64,000 nucleotides of DNA, taken from Flagellimonas sediminis. GTDB lineage: Bacteria; Bacteroidota; Bacteroidia; Flavobacteriales; Flavobacteriaceae. A program made the translations under genes and the position numbers. A model generated the notes under the pieces. The model saw nothing but the letters and a program-made list of their open reading frames with translations. It did not search any database and was not told where the DNA came from. This document shows, one piece after another, positions 18,197-26,646 of this stretch. The stretch covers positions 118,680 to 182,679 of the forward strand of contig NZ_JAAAMI010000009.1 in the NCBI RefSeq assembly GCF_010500845.1, read 5' to 3'. The number at the start of each line of letters is the position of its first letter. The stretch's first letter is position 1.

Positions 18197-19327
18197 TTAC
18201 CCCTTGCCGTCCAAAATTGTGGTCCCCTTGCTGGGAACTGTTTGAAATGCCGAAAGCTCCAATGAGAATTTTTCTTTATATACTTTACCGGCCTCATTGA
18301 CAAAGGGCTCTATGGCATCTTTATGGACAATGTTCAATGTGCATCCACCGAAACCGCCACCCATCATACGGGCCCCTAGGACCTCTTTCCAGTTTTTGGA
18401 AAAATCAACCAAAAAATCGAGTTCCGGACAACTGACCTCAAATTGTTCACTCAAACCTTGGTGGGTCTGATACAATAAAGCCCCAAAGGTCTCCATTTTA
18501 TTAGCATGAAGGGCCGTAACCGCATCAAGTACCCGTTGGATCTCTTGCACTACATAGGAACATCTATCATAGATTACATCTCCCATCTCTCTTCTGCAAT
18601 CGTCCAACATTTCCATTGTTACATTTCTAAACGTGCCTCCTATTTGGAAATGTTTCCCAACAACGGCCAATCCATTATGGCATTGTTCCCTACGAACATT
18701 ATATTCACCAAAAGCCAGATTGTGTTTGACGTTAGTGTTCAACAATAAAATCCTATAAGGTTCTATATTGATTGGAATGTACTCAAAATCCAAGGTTTTG
18801 CAATCCAGCAACATCACCTGTTCGTCCTTGCCCATCACGGATGCGAACTGGTCCATAATGCCACACTTGGTGCCCACGTAGTTATGCTCTGCCCGCTGCG
18901 ATAATTGAATGATGTCCCATTTTTGCAGCCCAAGGTCAAACAATTCATTCAACCCGAAAGCGAGCCCACACTCCAATGCTGCGGATGAGCTCACTCCCGA
19001 TCCAATGGGAAGTTGGCTCTCGATGGTACAATCAAAGCCTCTCAGTTTATTGCCCAACAACATGAGTTCATGTAACACCCCGAGGATGTAATTCTCCCAA
19101 TCGTTGCTGCTTTTGGAGATATTGCCCAAATCAATGTGCACTACTTCCCCGAAACCTTGACTATGGATCCTGCAATCCCTTTCGGTACCGTTTTTTCCCA
19201 ATTTAAAGATTATGGCCTTGTCTATTGCCGCGGGTAGGACAAAACCATCGTTATAGTCCGTATGTTCCCCAATGAGGTTGATCCTTCCAGGAGAAGAAAT
19301 CACCAAATCAGTATTCAGTTCATGCAT
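18197..19327 (-). CDS. galK: Galactokinase
   Basis: This 376-residue cytoplasmic GHMP kinase phosphorylates alpha-D-galactose to galactose-1-phosphate, the first committed step of the Leloir pathway. The galactokinase signature GRINLIGEHTDYNDG is at 14-28, the ATP-binding GSGVSSSAALE at 109-119, the catalytic Asp159 in KCGIMDQF, and the C-terminal GHMP motif in MMGGGFGGCTLN. It is the last gene of a four-gene minus-strand operon, 39 bp after the DUF4965 gene, together with an aldose epimerase. Neither galT nor galE is present in the window. Confidence 0.96.
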   Translation of the reverse strand: MHELNTDLVISSPGRINLIGEHTDYNDGFVLPAAIDKAIIFKLGKNGTERDCRIHSQGFGEVVHIDLGNISKSSNDWENYILGVLHELMLLGNKLRGFDCTIESQLPIGSGVSSSAALECGLAFGLNELFDLGLQKWDIIQLSQRAEHNYVGTKCGIMDQFASVMGKDEQVMLLDCKTLDFEYIPINIEPYRILLLNTNVKHNLAFGEYNVRREQCHNGLAVVGKHFQIGGTFRNVTMEMLDDCRREMGDVIYDRCSYVVQEIQRVLDAVTALHANKMETFGALLYQTHQGLSEQFEVSCPELDFLVDFSKNWKEVLGARMMGGGFGGCTLNIVHKDAIEPFVNEAGKVYKEKFSLELSAFQTVPSKGTTILDGKG

Positions 19328-19366
19328 TGAATTTTCCTTTACCAGGTATTTATGAAAATCTCTCGC

Positions 19367-21811
19367 CTATTTTTTCCATTTGTCCTCCAACAATTTGATA
19401 AAGTAGCCCCCGACCACGCTTCTGGCCTGGAAGCCCCTTACCTCCCCACTGCTCGTATAATGCCAATCACTCATGGGAACACGATCAGGGGATTCCTTGG
19501 CAAAGTCGATCACAGGATCGACCAAGGCCTTAAATTCACTTGGATTATCCGTTAAAGTGGCCGTCCACAATATCCAATCCGATTTTGTGTAATCTGATCT
19601 ATTGTCCAAAGGAAGACCATACTTGTTTTGATGTTTGAGGTAATAGGAAATCTCGGTATCGTATACTTTTTGCGGAAATAGATCAAAGCCAAATATTTTG
19701 TCCCATACCAGATTATACTTTTGGCTCCAGGTATTGGGGTCATCAAAAGTAAGGGCATAGTGATCGCCTCCATCGGCCAATCGCATCCATTTTTGGGCCA
19801 TGGATTTTGCCATGGCAAGATACTTTTCACCCAATGCATCTTTACCCAATTCGCTGGCCAAATAACCATAACTGCCTAGGGCCACGATGGCTTTAATAGA
19901 AAGGTTGGCATTGCGGGCAAGGTGTCCAGCAAAGTCGTCGGTACACAATTGGTTACCTGGGTCAAACCCCTTATCGGCCAAATATTCCGCCCACAAGCTG
20001 AGGGTTTCCCAATGTTCTTCGGCATATCCCGGATTGCCTTCTGCCATGGCTATGGCCGCTGTTAAAATAATCATGTTTCCCGATTCCTCCACAGGCATTG
20101 GCTCTCCATAGGTTTGGCCGTTTGCCATGGGATATGTGCCCAGATCATGCGCTGCAAAAGGTTCCTTGTACCTTCCACTTTCCGAATAATAAAAGATACC
20201 GGTGAGCATACCTTTCATAAGTTCCGGATTGTACAGAAGGTACAGGGGGGATGAGGGATACGTAACATCCACCGTGTTTATGCAACCGTTACTAAAGTTT
20301 TCTTTAGAAAGGAACAGGGTTTCACCATCGGGGCCTTGTACCAACTTATGGGCCGCTATGCTCTGTCTATAACCAATTTCGCATAATGCTGCATAGGATT
20401 GCCCGCCAACGGCCGTTGCTTTCTCCCTTAATTCCTTGTCAAAAGCATCACATTTTGCCACAATAGCCCTGTACTCTGTGTTTGCCTTGTCCAACTCGGC
20501 AAGAATGGAATTGTCCCCATTTCGATTCCACCAAGGTCTGAGGTTCTGCCCAAAGTATTGGATACTAAGAATATCATCGTAGCCTACCAATACCCTATAT
20601 TCTTTTTCCGCAGCTATTCGTTCCTTTGGAAATGTAGCTCCCAAAACAAGTTCTTTTCCGTTGGTTAGAAACGGGTGCTGGGTACCATCCTCAAAGTCGG
20701 ATCGCGCTTCCCCGGAAGTAGTCACATTTAGCAAGGCGTGGGCTTCATCGGGAGTTGCCACATACAGATATCCCCAATCGATCCTGAGGTTGTCCCCTTT
20801 CTTTTCCAGAATCGGTTGTGCCTGTGTTCCTGCCTTCAAAAAGGATAGTTGGGATGTTGCCGATTTTTCAGCGACCACGGATTGGCTGGGGTCATTGGTG
20901 CCCAAAGCGGTGGAAGCCCCAAAAAACAATTGTACGTCATGAGGCTTGTCATCATTGGGAGTCGTTTTAAATGTTACGTACGATACGGGCCTTGACAAGA
21001 CATCCAAATCGTTTAACAGCAAGGGAGAGGTAAAAGTCAGTTGAAGATCGATTCCCCCGCAGGAAAAACCATAAGTGGTTTGGGTAGCCGTCATGTTCAG
21101 ATGGGTCTGTTGGGCCATTTTCATCTGTGAGGTGGGCTTCACCAAATCTACCAGTCCTACATCAACATATTGATCACCTCCTGTATTCTTCACATGAACG
21201 GCTAATACATTACCCTTTTTTTTGAGCAGTTTCACAAAGGTTTCTTCCATTTCCTCATATCGATACTGACTGGCACAACAAGTGGCCATGAAGATTTCCT
21301 GACCATTCAGATACACCTCAATATTGTCATCATAATAGAGTTTGAGGAAAAGTTTGTTGAAATTCAGTTCATCCAAATTGAAGTTTCTTCGATACCAAAT
21401 ATCATCTGTGGTCCATTTGGTCTTGGCCTTATAATCGTTGCCAAACGGCCCTGATCGTGCATCCCACTGGGCATCATCATAATCTGTTCCATACCAATCA
21501 CCTTCGGGTGACCTTGTGGTCATTTTCACGGAATACCCCATTTCTCCACCAGTGGAAAGGACTTCTTTGTAATTAGTGGGTTCCTTTCCCAAAAATCTAT
21601 AATTGATACCGTCCACTTTTAGGAACCCGATCAAGGGTTGATCGGTTCCTGTCCAATGCTTGGTAGGCTCACCGTTCAATTCATCCGAAAAAGACCAGAC
21701 GCTAAAATAGGGATCGTGTGTGATCAAAGGATAGGCAGGTGCTTGTCTGTCCTGAGGATATAGGATTTCTGCCCAAAGGAAAAGGGTTACTAAAACAATA
21801 TTTTTTTTCAT
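19367..21811 (-). CDS. DUF4965/DUF5127/DUF1793 'glutaminase-like' exported protein
   Basis: The 814-residue protein has a signal peptide (about 1-20) and the domain string DUF4964, DUF5127, DUF4965 and DUF1793. Marks are AYPLITHDPYFSVWSFSDEL at the start, CEIGYRQSIAAHKLV in the middle, and PMPVEESGNMIILTAAIAMA and TDDFAGHLARNANLSIKAIV in the alpha/alpha barrel part. Relatives are often called glutaminase A after a fungal enzyme, but in Bacteroidota they usually sit in polysaccharide loci. The helical barrel resembles glycoside hydrolase folds, with a conserved Glu-Glu and Asp-Asp pair. It lies inside a galactose operon (gaps 18 and 39 bp), so a glycan role is more likely than glutamine hydrolysis. 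That is inference. Confidence 0.85.
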   Translation of the reverse strand: MKKNIVLVTLFLWAEILYPQDRQAPAYPLITHDPYFSVWSFSDELNGEPTKHWTGTDQPLIGFLKVDGINYRFLGKEPTNYKEVLSTGGEMGYSVKMTTRSPEGDWYGTDYDDAQWDARSGPFGNDYKAKTKWTTDDIWYRRNFNLDELNFNKLFLKLYYDDNIEVYLNGQEIFMATCCASQYRYEEMEETFVKLLKKKGNVLAVHVKNTGGDQYVDVGLVDLVKPTSQMKMAQQTHLNMTATQTTYGFSCGGIDLQLTFTSPLLLNDLDVLSRPVSYVTFKTTPNDDKPHDVQLFFGASTALGTNDPSQSVVAEKSATSQLSFLKAGTQAQPILEKKGDNLRIDWGYLYVATPDEAHALLNVTTSGEARSDFEDGTQHPFLTNGKELVLGATFPKERIAAEKEYRVLVGYDDILSIQYFGQNLRPWWNRNGDNSILAELDKANTEYRAIVAKCDAFDKELREKATAVGGQSYAALCEIGYRQSIAAHKLVQGPDGETLFLSKENFSNGCINTVDVTYPSSPLYLLYNPELMKGMLTGIFYYSESGRYKEPFAAHDLGTYPMANGQTYGEPMPVEESGNMIILTAAIAMAEGNPGYAEEHWETLSLWAEYLADKGFDPGNQLCTDDFAGHLARNANLSIKAIVALGSYGYLASELGKDALGEKYLAMAKSMAQKWMRLADGGDHYALTFDDPNTWSQKYNLVWDKIFGFDLFPQKVYDTEISYYLKHQNKYGLPLDNRSDYTKSDWILWTATLTDNPSEFKALVDPVIDFAKESPDRVPMSDWHYTSSGEVRGFQARSVVGGYFIKLLEDKWKK

Positions 21812-21829
21812 TATAATCTTGATTGATTT

Positions 21830-23029
21830 TTAGTTTCTCACACTGAATCTGTACACCGATTTGGTCATATATTTTTCACCAGGTTCCAAGGTGATCTGAG
21901 GAAAATCAGGGTGATTGGGTGCATCCGGGAAATGTTGTGTTTCCAAAGCAAATGCGGTACGGTAAGCATCCGTTACACCAGATTTAAATGTGTTTTTTCC
22001 CAACATGAAATTCCCACTATAAAATTGTACCCCAGGTTCCTGCGTCATGACATCCATGACTATCCCATTGCGGTCCCCTACAATGGTTCCGACATGGTTC
22101 ATTCCCTCTTTTTGGGTTTTGTTCAAAACAAAATTGTGGTCATATCCCCCTCCGTTCTTCAATTGAAGGTTCTCATCTGAAATTCGCTCCCCAATGGTAT
22201 GCGGGGTTGTAAAATCAAATGGGGTTCCTTTCACCGGGGCCAATTCCCCAGTGGGAATAAGCCCAGAATCAACGGGCGTATAAGCGTCTGCAAACAGGGT
22301 CACCTCATGGTTCAAAATGGTTCCGCTTCCTTCCCCGTTCAAATTAAAAAAGGCATGATTGGTTAGGTTTACCACGGTTGTTTTGTCCGTTGTGGCTTCA
22401 TGCTCCATTACAATCGCCCGGTCGGCCGTAACCGAATAGGTCACCTTTACCGATAGATTCCCAGGAAAGCCCTCTTCCATATCTGGAGAGTTGTATTGAA
22501 AGACCAAGGTTTGTGCATTGGGTTGCTGCACATCCCAAACTACATCCTGAAATCCTTTTTTACCGCCATGTAGGGAGTTTTCCCCATTGTTGATGGGAAT
22601 ATTGTATTCCATACCATTTAAGGAGAACTTTCCTTTGGCAATGCGGTTGCCTACCCTACCAATGGTAGCCCCAAAATACGGTTCAGTGGAGGTTATAAAA
22701 CCCCTTGCACTGTTAAAGCCTACCACTACATCAGTCATTATTCCATTCTTATCGGGTACCCAAAGACCAACGATACGGCCACCGTAGTTGGTCATGGCCA
22801 CCTCAATGTCCTTGTTTTTTATCCAGTACAACCCGACTTTCTTTCCGTCAACAATGGTATCAAAATCCGATGGTTTTAAAACCGATTCCAATCCCACTTC
22901 TTTACTGTTCGCATCGTCGGATTGTTGCATGGTGTCCTTTTCCTGGTTCTTGCATGAACTCATTTGGTTGATGAGAAATACAGCAAGAACCATATATAAA
23001 ATGTTGCTTTTGGTCATTTTTGCAGCCAT
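21830..23029 (-). CDS. galM: Aldose 1-epimerase (galactose mutarotase), lipoprotein
   Basis: The 399-residue protein has a lipoprotein signal with Cys at about 26 (NQMSSCKNQ) and a low-complexity linker, then a galactose-mutarotase domain from about 58 on. Marks are TNYGGRIVGLWVPDKNG, FGATIGRVGNRIAKGKF, NNGENSLHGGKKGF and VNLTNHAFFNLNGEGSG, which contains the catalytic His. FALETQHFPDAPNHPDF contains the catalytic Glu. It interconverts the alpha and beta forms of galactose before phosphorylation. Export to the periplasm means it acts on sugar released outside the cytoplasm. The start may be 23017 (MTKSNIL). It is the second gene of the operon ending with galK. Confidence 0.94.
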   Translation of the reverse strand: MAAKMTKSNILYMVLAVFLINQMSSCKNQEKDTMQQSDDANSKEVGLESVLKPSDFDTIVDGKKVGLYWIKNKDIEVAMTNYGGRIVGLWVPDKNGIMTDVVVGFNSARGFITSTEPYFGATIGRVGNRIAKGKFSLNGMEYNIPINNGENSLHGGKKGFQDVVWDVQQPNAQTLVFQYNSPDMEEGFPGNLSVKVTYSVTADRAIVMEHEATTDKTTVVNLTNHAFFNLNGEGSGTILNHEVTLFADAYTPVDSGLIPTGELAPVKGTPFDFTTPHTIGERISDENLQLKNGGGYDHNFVLNKTQKEGMNHVGTIVGDRNGIVMDVMTQEPGVQFYSGNFMLGKNTFKSGVTDAYRTAFALETQHFPDAPNHPDFPQITLEPGEKYMTKSVYRFSVRN

Positions 23030-23061
23030 TGGTTACACTTTTAAAGAAGACCCCGATTTTA

Positions 23062-24129
23062 TTATTTTCCGTTCAACTTTTTTATCAAATCCACCTCATC
23101 CTGACGATATGGGGTTCCGTCTTTTCGGAAGATGTCATGAAACCATTCTACGGGTTCTTCGCCACTTTCAATAGGTGTGTCCCATTGGTATATAGTGTTG
23201 GTCTTTCCCTTCACCAATCCCCAATTAATAGCCCCTATGTTTTCCTCCTTCAACATAGGCATGATGTTGGAAAACCGGCTATTGCGGGTTCTGGCCATAT
23301 ATTCGGTACAGATCATGGGCCTTCCGTGGGTCCTTAACAACTCAATGATCAACTTGTGATCCTCTGGGTTCCCATAATGGTGGTAGGTTATAATATCAGA
23401 ATGGAGTGCCTGAAAGGCATTAAGGTCCACCAATCCCCAAGACCAGATTCCTGCCGAGATGGGTTGTGAGGGATTTACCTCCCTAGCCCAAGAAAACACT
23501 GCTTGCAACAAAGGCATGGAATCGTTGATCTTCCCCGAGTTTCCCGGTTCGTTGTACAAGTCCCATAGCAAAACCCTTTTATCATCCTTGAAGGTTGTCA
23601 GAATATCCTTTACATACGTTTTCAAAAAAGGAAAATTTGCTTGGTCTTTAGATGCTGGATCACCTGGATCTTGCATCCAACCCGAGTTATGGGTACCTGT
23701 TATAGGTTCCGGTTGTTTTCCGATCTTGGGCTCTTTCCCCCAAACATCATCAAAGATGACGAACATGGTCTTGATTCCCTTACTATCCGAAATATCCAAA
23801 TATTGGTCCATCCTTTTCTTGAAACCAATTGGATCTTGTTTATACGCCAAACTATGCAGGTATACCCGCATAACGTTCATGCCAATCCCTTGGGCATAAC
23901 CCAACTCCCTATCTATGGTCTCTGGATCAAAGGTATCCTCTTGCCACATTTCCAATTGGTTAATGGCCGTACTTGGAATAAAATCAGCGCCATTGAGCCA
24001 ATTATGTTGACCATACCATTTTTCGGCCTTTTCTATTGACCACTTTTGGGACGTGTTAGATTGTGCAACAGCTAAGCCTGAAGTCAGGCAAAGGGCCGCA
24101 ATCAATAAGCTTTTGATTTTGATTTTCAT
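23062..24129 (-). CDS. Exported clan-A glycoside hydrolase (GH5-like TIM barrel, often named 1,4-beta-xylanase)
   Basis: The 355-residue protein has a signal peptide (1-22, ending AVAQ) and a single (beta/alpha)8 domain. The NWLNGADFIPSTAINQLEMW motif (43-62) is characteristic of a Bacteroidota family commonly labelled cellulase-like or xylanase. The expected acid/base is Glu194 in LWDLYNEPGN and the nucleophile Glu276 in PMICTEYMAR, the spacing of clan GH-A retaining enzymes. It opens the operon with galM, the DUF4965 protein and galK, which suggests that its product is galactose-containing rather than xylan. The substrate is not established. Confidence 0.85.
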   Translation of the reverse strand: MKIKIKSLLIAALCLTSGLAVAQSNTSQKWSIEKAEKWYGQHNWLNGADFIPSTAINQLEMWQEDTFDPETIDRELGYAQGIGMNVMRVYLHSLAYKQDPIGFKKRMDQYLDISDSKGIKTMFVIFDDVWGKEPKIGKQPEPITGTHNSGWMQDPGDPASKDQANFPFLKTYVKDILTTFKDDKRVLLWDLYNEPGNSGKINDSMPLLQAVFSWAREVNPSQPISAGIWSWGLVDLNAFQALHSDIITYHHYGNPEDHKLIIELLRTHGRPMICTEYMARTRNSRFSNIMPMLKEENIGAINWGLVKGKTNTIYQWDTPIESGEEPVEWFHDIFRKDGTPYRQDEVDLIKKLNGK

Positions 24130-24551
24130 TTTGTGTTTGTTTTGGTCTATTTTTTTTGTGCGGTTTTAAAGATAGAAAATATATGTAATTTTTACATTTA
24201 AAATTACCTAACCTTAAAAAAGGTTTGGTGATTCTTAAAAAACTAACGCAAACCAGCCTTATGGGAATAGTTTCCGGGCCAATCAATCAAGTTGACCGGG
24301 ATCTTAGCTGAACCTAGCATGCTAAATAGTTCTTTGTAAATCTTCAACTAAAGGTAGACTGAACCATCAAGACCCATGATGAAATATTTGGCAACTTTTT
24401 CTCAAGCACATTGCCAATTCAACATAATACATAATCACGCCGATACACCTTTTTTGTACCAAATCCGTAACCCAATTCTTGTGAAGTAAATTTCCCCAAG
24501 GCGACTGCCGAATACCAAATCAACTAGCTGTTGGGGCGACAAACCATCATT
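24130..24551. other. 422-bp intergenic region upstream of the galactose operon
   Basis: The region separates two minus-strand genes and should carry the promoter of the operon starting at 24129. The part next to that gene is very AT-rich (24160-24240) and includes a small inverted repeat AACCTT/AAGGTT at about 24210-24226. At the other end a 10-bp perfect AT-rich hairpin (24549-24571) overlaps the last codons of the GH43 gene but has no T run after it. No ORF or RNA gene seen. Confidence 0.45.
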
Positions 24552-26087
24552 TTAGTATTTTATACTAAAATCATCAAACCTTCCTTCCGCATCACCAGAA
24601 ACGCCGTCCTTTTTAATCTGAATGCCCACTTTCATACCAGAAGACCACCAGATGAGGTTGTCCCCTTCCATCGTATTGAATGATTTCCACTTTTCATCAG
24701 CAGTACGATAGCTAAAATCAATTTTTCTGGAATTGGTCACTTTTGCCTTGAGCCAAACATTGCCCGTGTTTTTTAATGCTACACTGGCAATTTCCTCGTA
24801 TTTGCCATCAACGACCCGCCACAGTAGTAATTTCCTATTTTTTACACCAAGACCAAGACTTTTGTCCTTGGTGGTGTAAAATATAAGGCCCTTTAGGGCT
24901 TGATTTATATTTGTAACCCTTACAGAGAATTCAAAATCTGAATCATCGGGAATAATACATAAAATAGCTCCTGTTTTATTTTTGGGGTCTGGATTGGTTT
25001 CCATCAACTTCAGTTCACCATTAACAAGTTCAGCCTCAAAATCGGTGGCCAGTAAATTTTTACGCCAAAATTTGTTCAATGAGGTTTGATCAAAATTATC
25101 GGTACGGTTTTCCACAAGTCTATCCTTATCCGAAGTTTCCTCTTCTACTTTAAAATAAGGCCAACCACTACTTTCATCCCAATACATTTCACTTAATACC
25201 GCGGCCCGTCCGAGAGTAGGAAAGCCCTTGGTGTTATAGGCATGGTATAGGTAGTACCATTTATCCCTTGTATGGATCACCGTGCCATGTCCTGGGCATT
25301 TCCATGAATTGTTTCCTATTATAAGGGGATTATTGGGAGCTTTCTCCCAGGGTCCTTCCATGCTTTTAGCCCGCGCAACTCCAACCTGATAGTTACATTG
25401 CGGACCGCAACATCCGTTGCCTGAATATATCATATAAAGATATCCCCCTCTTTCAACAATGCATTGCCCTTCGATCATGTTTCCCTCAAATTCATTATCG
25501 TCTGCTGTGATGGTTACAAATTCCTTGCCCACAAGTGACAAACCGTCGTTTGACAATTTTGAGCCTAAAAGGGTAACCGGTTTACTGGGCTCCAAACCAT
25601 AAGCTTTCCATGTAATATATGGAGTTCCTTTATCTTCAAATACAAAGGCATCTATGGCTTCATTGCCCCATTCTATTATAACTCCTTTATCTTCAAATCC
25701 TTTTGAAATATCTTTTGTGGTGGCAACACCGATTTTTGAAATGCCATCCTTTGCCCTTGCAGTATAATAGCAATAGAAAGTACCATCCTTATAATATAGC
25801 TCAGGTGCCCAAAAACTGGACATGGTCCAATCCGGTGCCTTTTGGAACACATGACCCACAAGTTCCCAGTTTTTTAGATCGGTGGATTTATATATAGGAT
25901 AAATCGGGGCCCAATCTCCTGAAGTTCCGGCTGCATAATAAATACCATCGACTTCAATGATTGAAGGGTCTGGTAGTTCCCCTGGGATAACTTGGCTTTG
26001 TTCCACAGGGCTTTGGGCTTTCAATGGATGATTAAACAAAAAGGTGCAGGTCAAAAAAAGAAAGAAACTTAGTATTTTACGGCCCAT
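24552..26087 (-). CDS. GH43-family glycoside hydrolase with C-terminal beta-sandwich domain
   Basis: The 511-residue exported protein has a signal peptide (1-25, ending KAQ) and a five-bladed propeller of GH43 (about 32-320). The three expected acidic residues are Asp40 in GELPDPSII (base), Asp146 in NEAIDAFVF (modulator) and Glu206 in GNMIEGQCI (acid). WAPELYYKDGTFYCYYTA is a further family mark. Residues about 330-511 form a second beta-sandwich, of the kind that assists binding in GH43 enzymes. The family acts on arabinose, xylose or beta-1,3-galactose linkages, and the neighbouring galactose genes favour a galactan or arabinogalactan side. It is not tightly coupled to the operon below (422-bp gap). 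Confidence 0.92.
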   Translation of the reverse strand: MGRKILSFFLFLTCTFLFNHPLKAQSPVEQSQVIPGELPDPSIIEVDGIYYAAGTSGDWAPIYPIYKSTDLKNWELVGHVFQKAPDWTMSSFWAPELYYKDGTFYCYYTARAKDGISKIGVATTKDISKGFEDKGVIIEWGNEAIDAFVFEDKGTPYITWKAYGLEPSKPVTLLGSKLSNDGLSLVGKEFVTITADDNEFEGNMIEGQCIVERGGYLYMIYSGNGCCGPQCNYQVGVARAKSMEGPWEKAPNNPLIIGNNSWKCPGHGTVIHTRDKWYYLYHAYNTKGFPTLGRAAVLSEMYWDESSGWPYFKVEEETSDKDRLVENRTDNFDQTSLNKFWRKNLLATDFEAELVNGELKLMETNPDPKNKTGAILCIIPDDSDFEFSVRVTNINQALKGLIFYTTKDKSLGLGVKNRKLLLWRVVDGKYEEIASVALKNTGNVWLKAKVTNSRKIDFSYRTADEKWKSFNTMEGDNLIWWSSGMKVGIQIKKDGVSGDAEGRFDDFSIKY

Positions 26088-26646
26088 TGAAAATAATTAT
26101 AGGTTTAGATTCATCTAATTTAAAAAAGAATCCTTACAAGATACTGAATTACGGAAATGCATTGATTGAGTGGAAAAAGCCTTCCTGACTTAAAATACAC
26201 ACACTATGATACTTAAAACAATAGGACTACCAAGTTGAGTGGATCCGCTTTTAATCCTAGGCACTTTAATGTGTTAAACTGAACATGCCTAATAAATCGA
26301 TATTCTTCAACCTTTTCCTTTTTTTAAGTCAAAAAATAGTTGACAACTAGGTCGTTTGACCCATTTTCATCCGTAAATAGCATTACTTCATTTTATCATT
26401 TACGATTTCAGCCAAATTCTGTGAAGCTCTAGCAATCCTGAAACTTTCTTTGGGTAGGGTTTTATCCCATTATTTTTTCAACCAAATCGATCTTAAACAC
26501 CAGAATTACATAATTTACTTCCTATTATGTATAAAAAATGACCTCTGGCTCATTGCTATATACAAAAAGGAGGAAAATCCAATATTTTAGTGTTGTAACA
26601 AAAGGGCCTTCTGGAATATCCAGAAGTATTTTCAGATTTTGGGTAT
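26088..26646. other. 559-bp intergenic region between GH43 and the propeller kinase
   Basis: This divergent region must hold promoters for the GH43 gene (minus) and the kinase operon (plus). I see no ORF or RNA gene. The one distinct element is the 19-bp hairpin-forming palindrome at 26608-26626, close to the kinase start codon. Confidence 0.5.
26608..26626. promoter_or_regulatory. 19-bp palindrome just upstream of the propeller kinase gene
   Basis: CTTCTGGA, a 3-base centre ATA, and TCCAGAAG form perfect 8-bp arms ending 20 bp before the ATG at 26647. It could be an operator for autoregulation or a hairpin in the leader of the kinase mRNA. It is followed by TATTTTCAGATTTT, not a clean T run, so a terminator is less likely. 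Confidence 0.4.

Noticed and set aside
24549..24571. AT-rich hairpin at the end of the GH43 gene as a terminator
   Set aside because: The arms are perfect but almost only A/T, the hairpin overlaps the coding end, and no T run follows on the minus strand.
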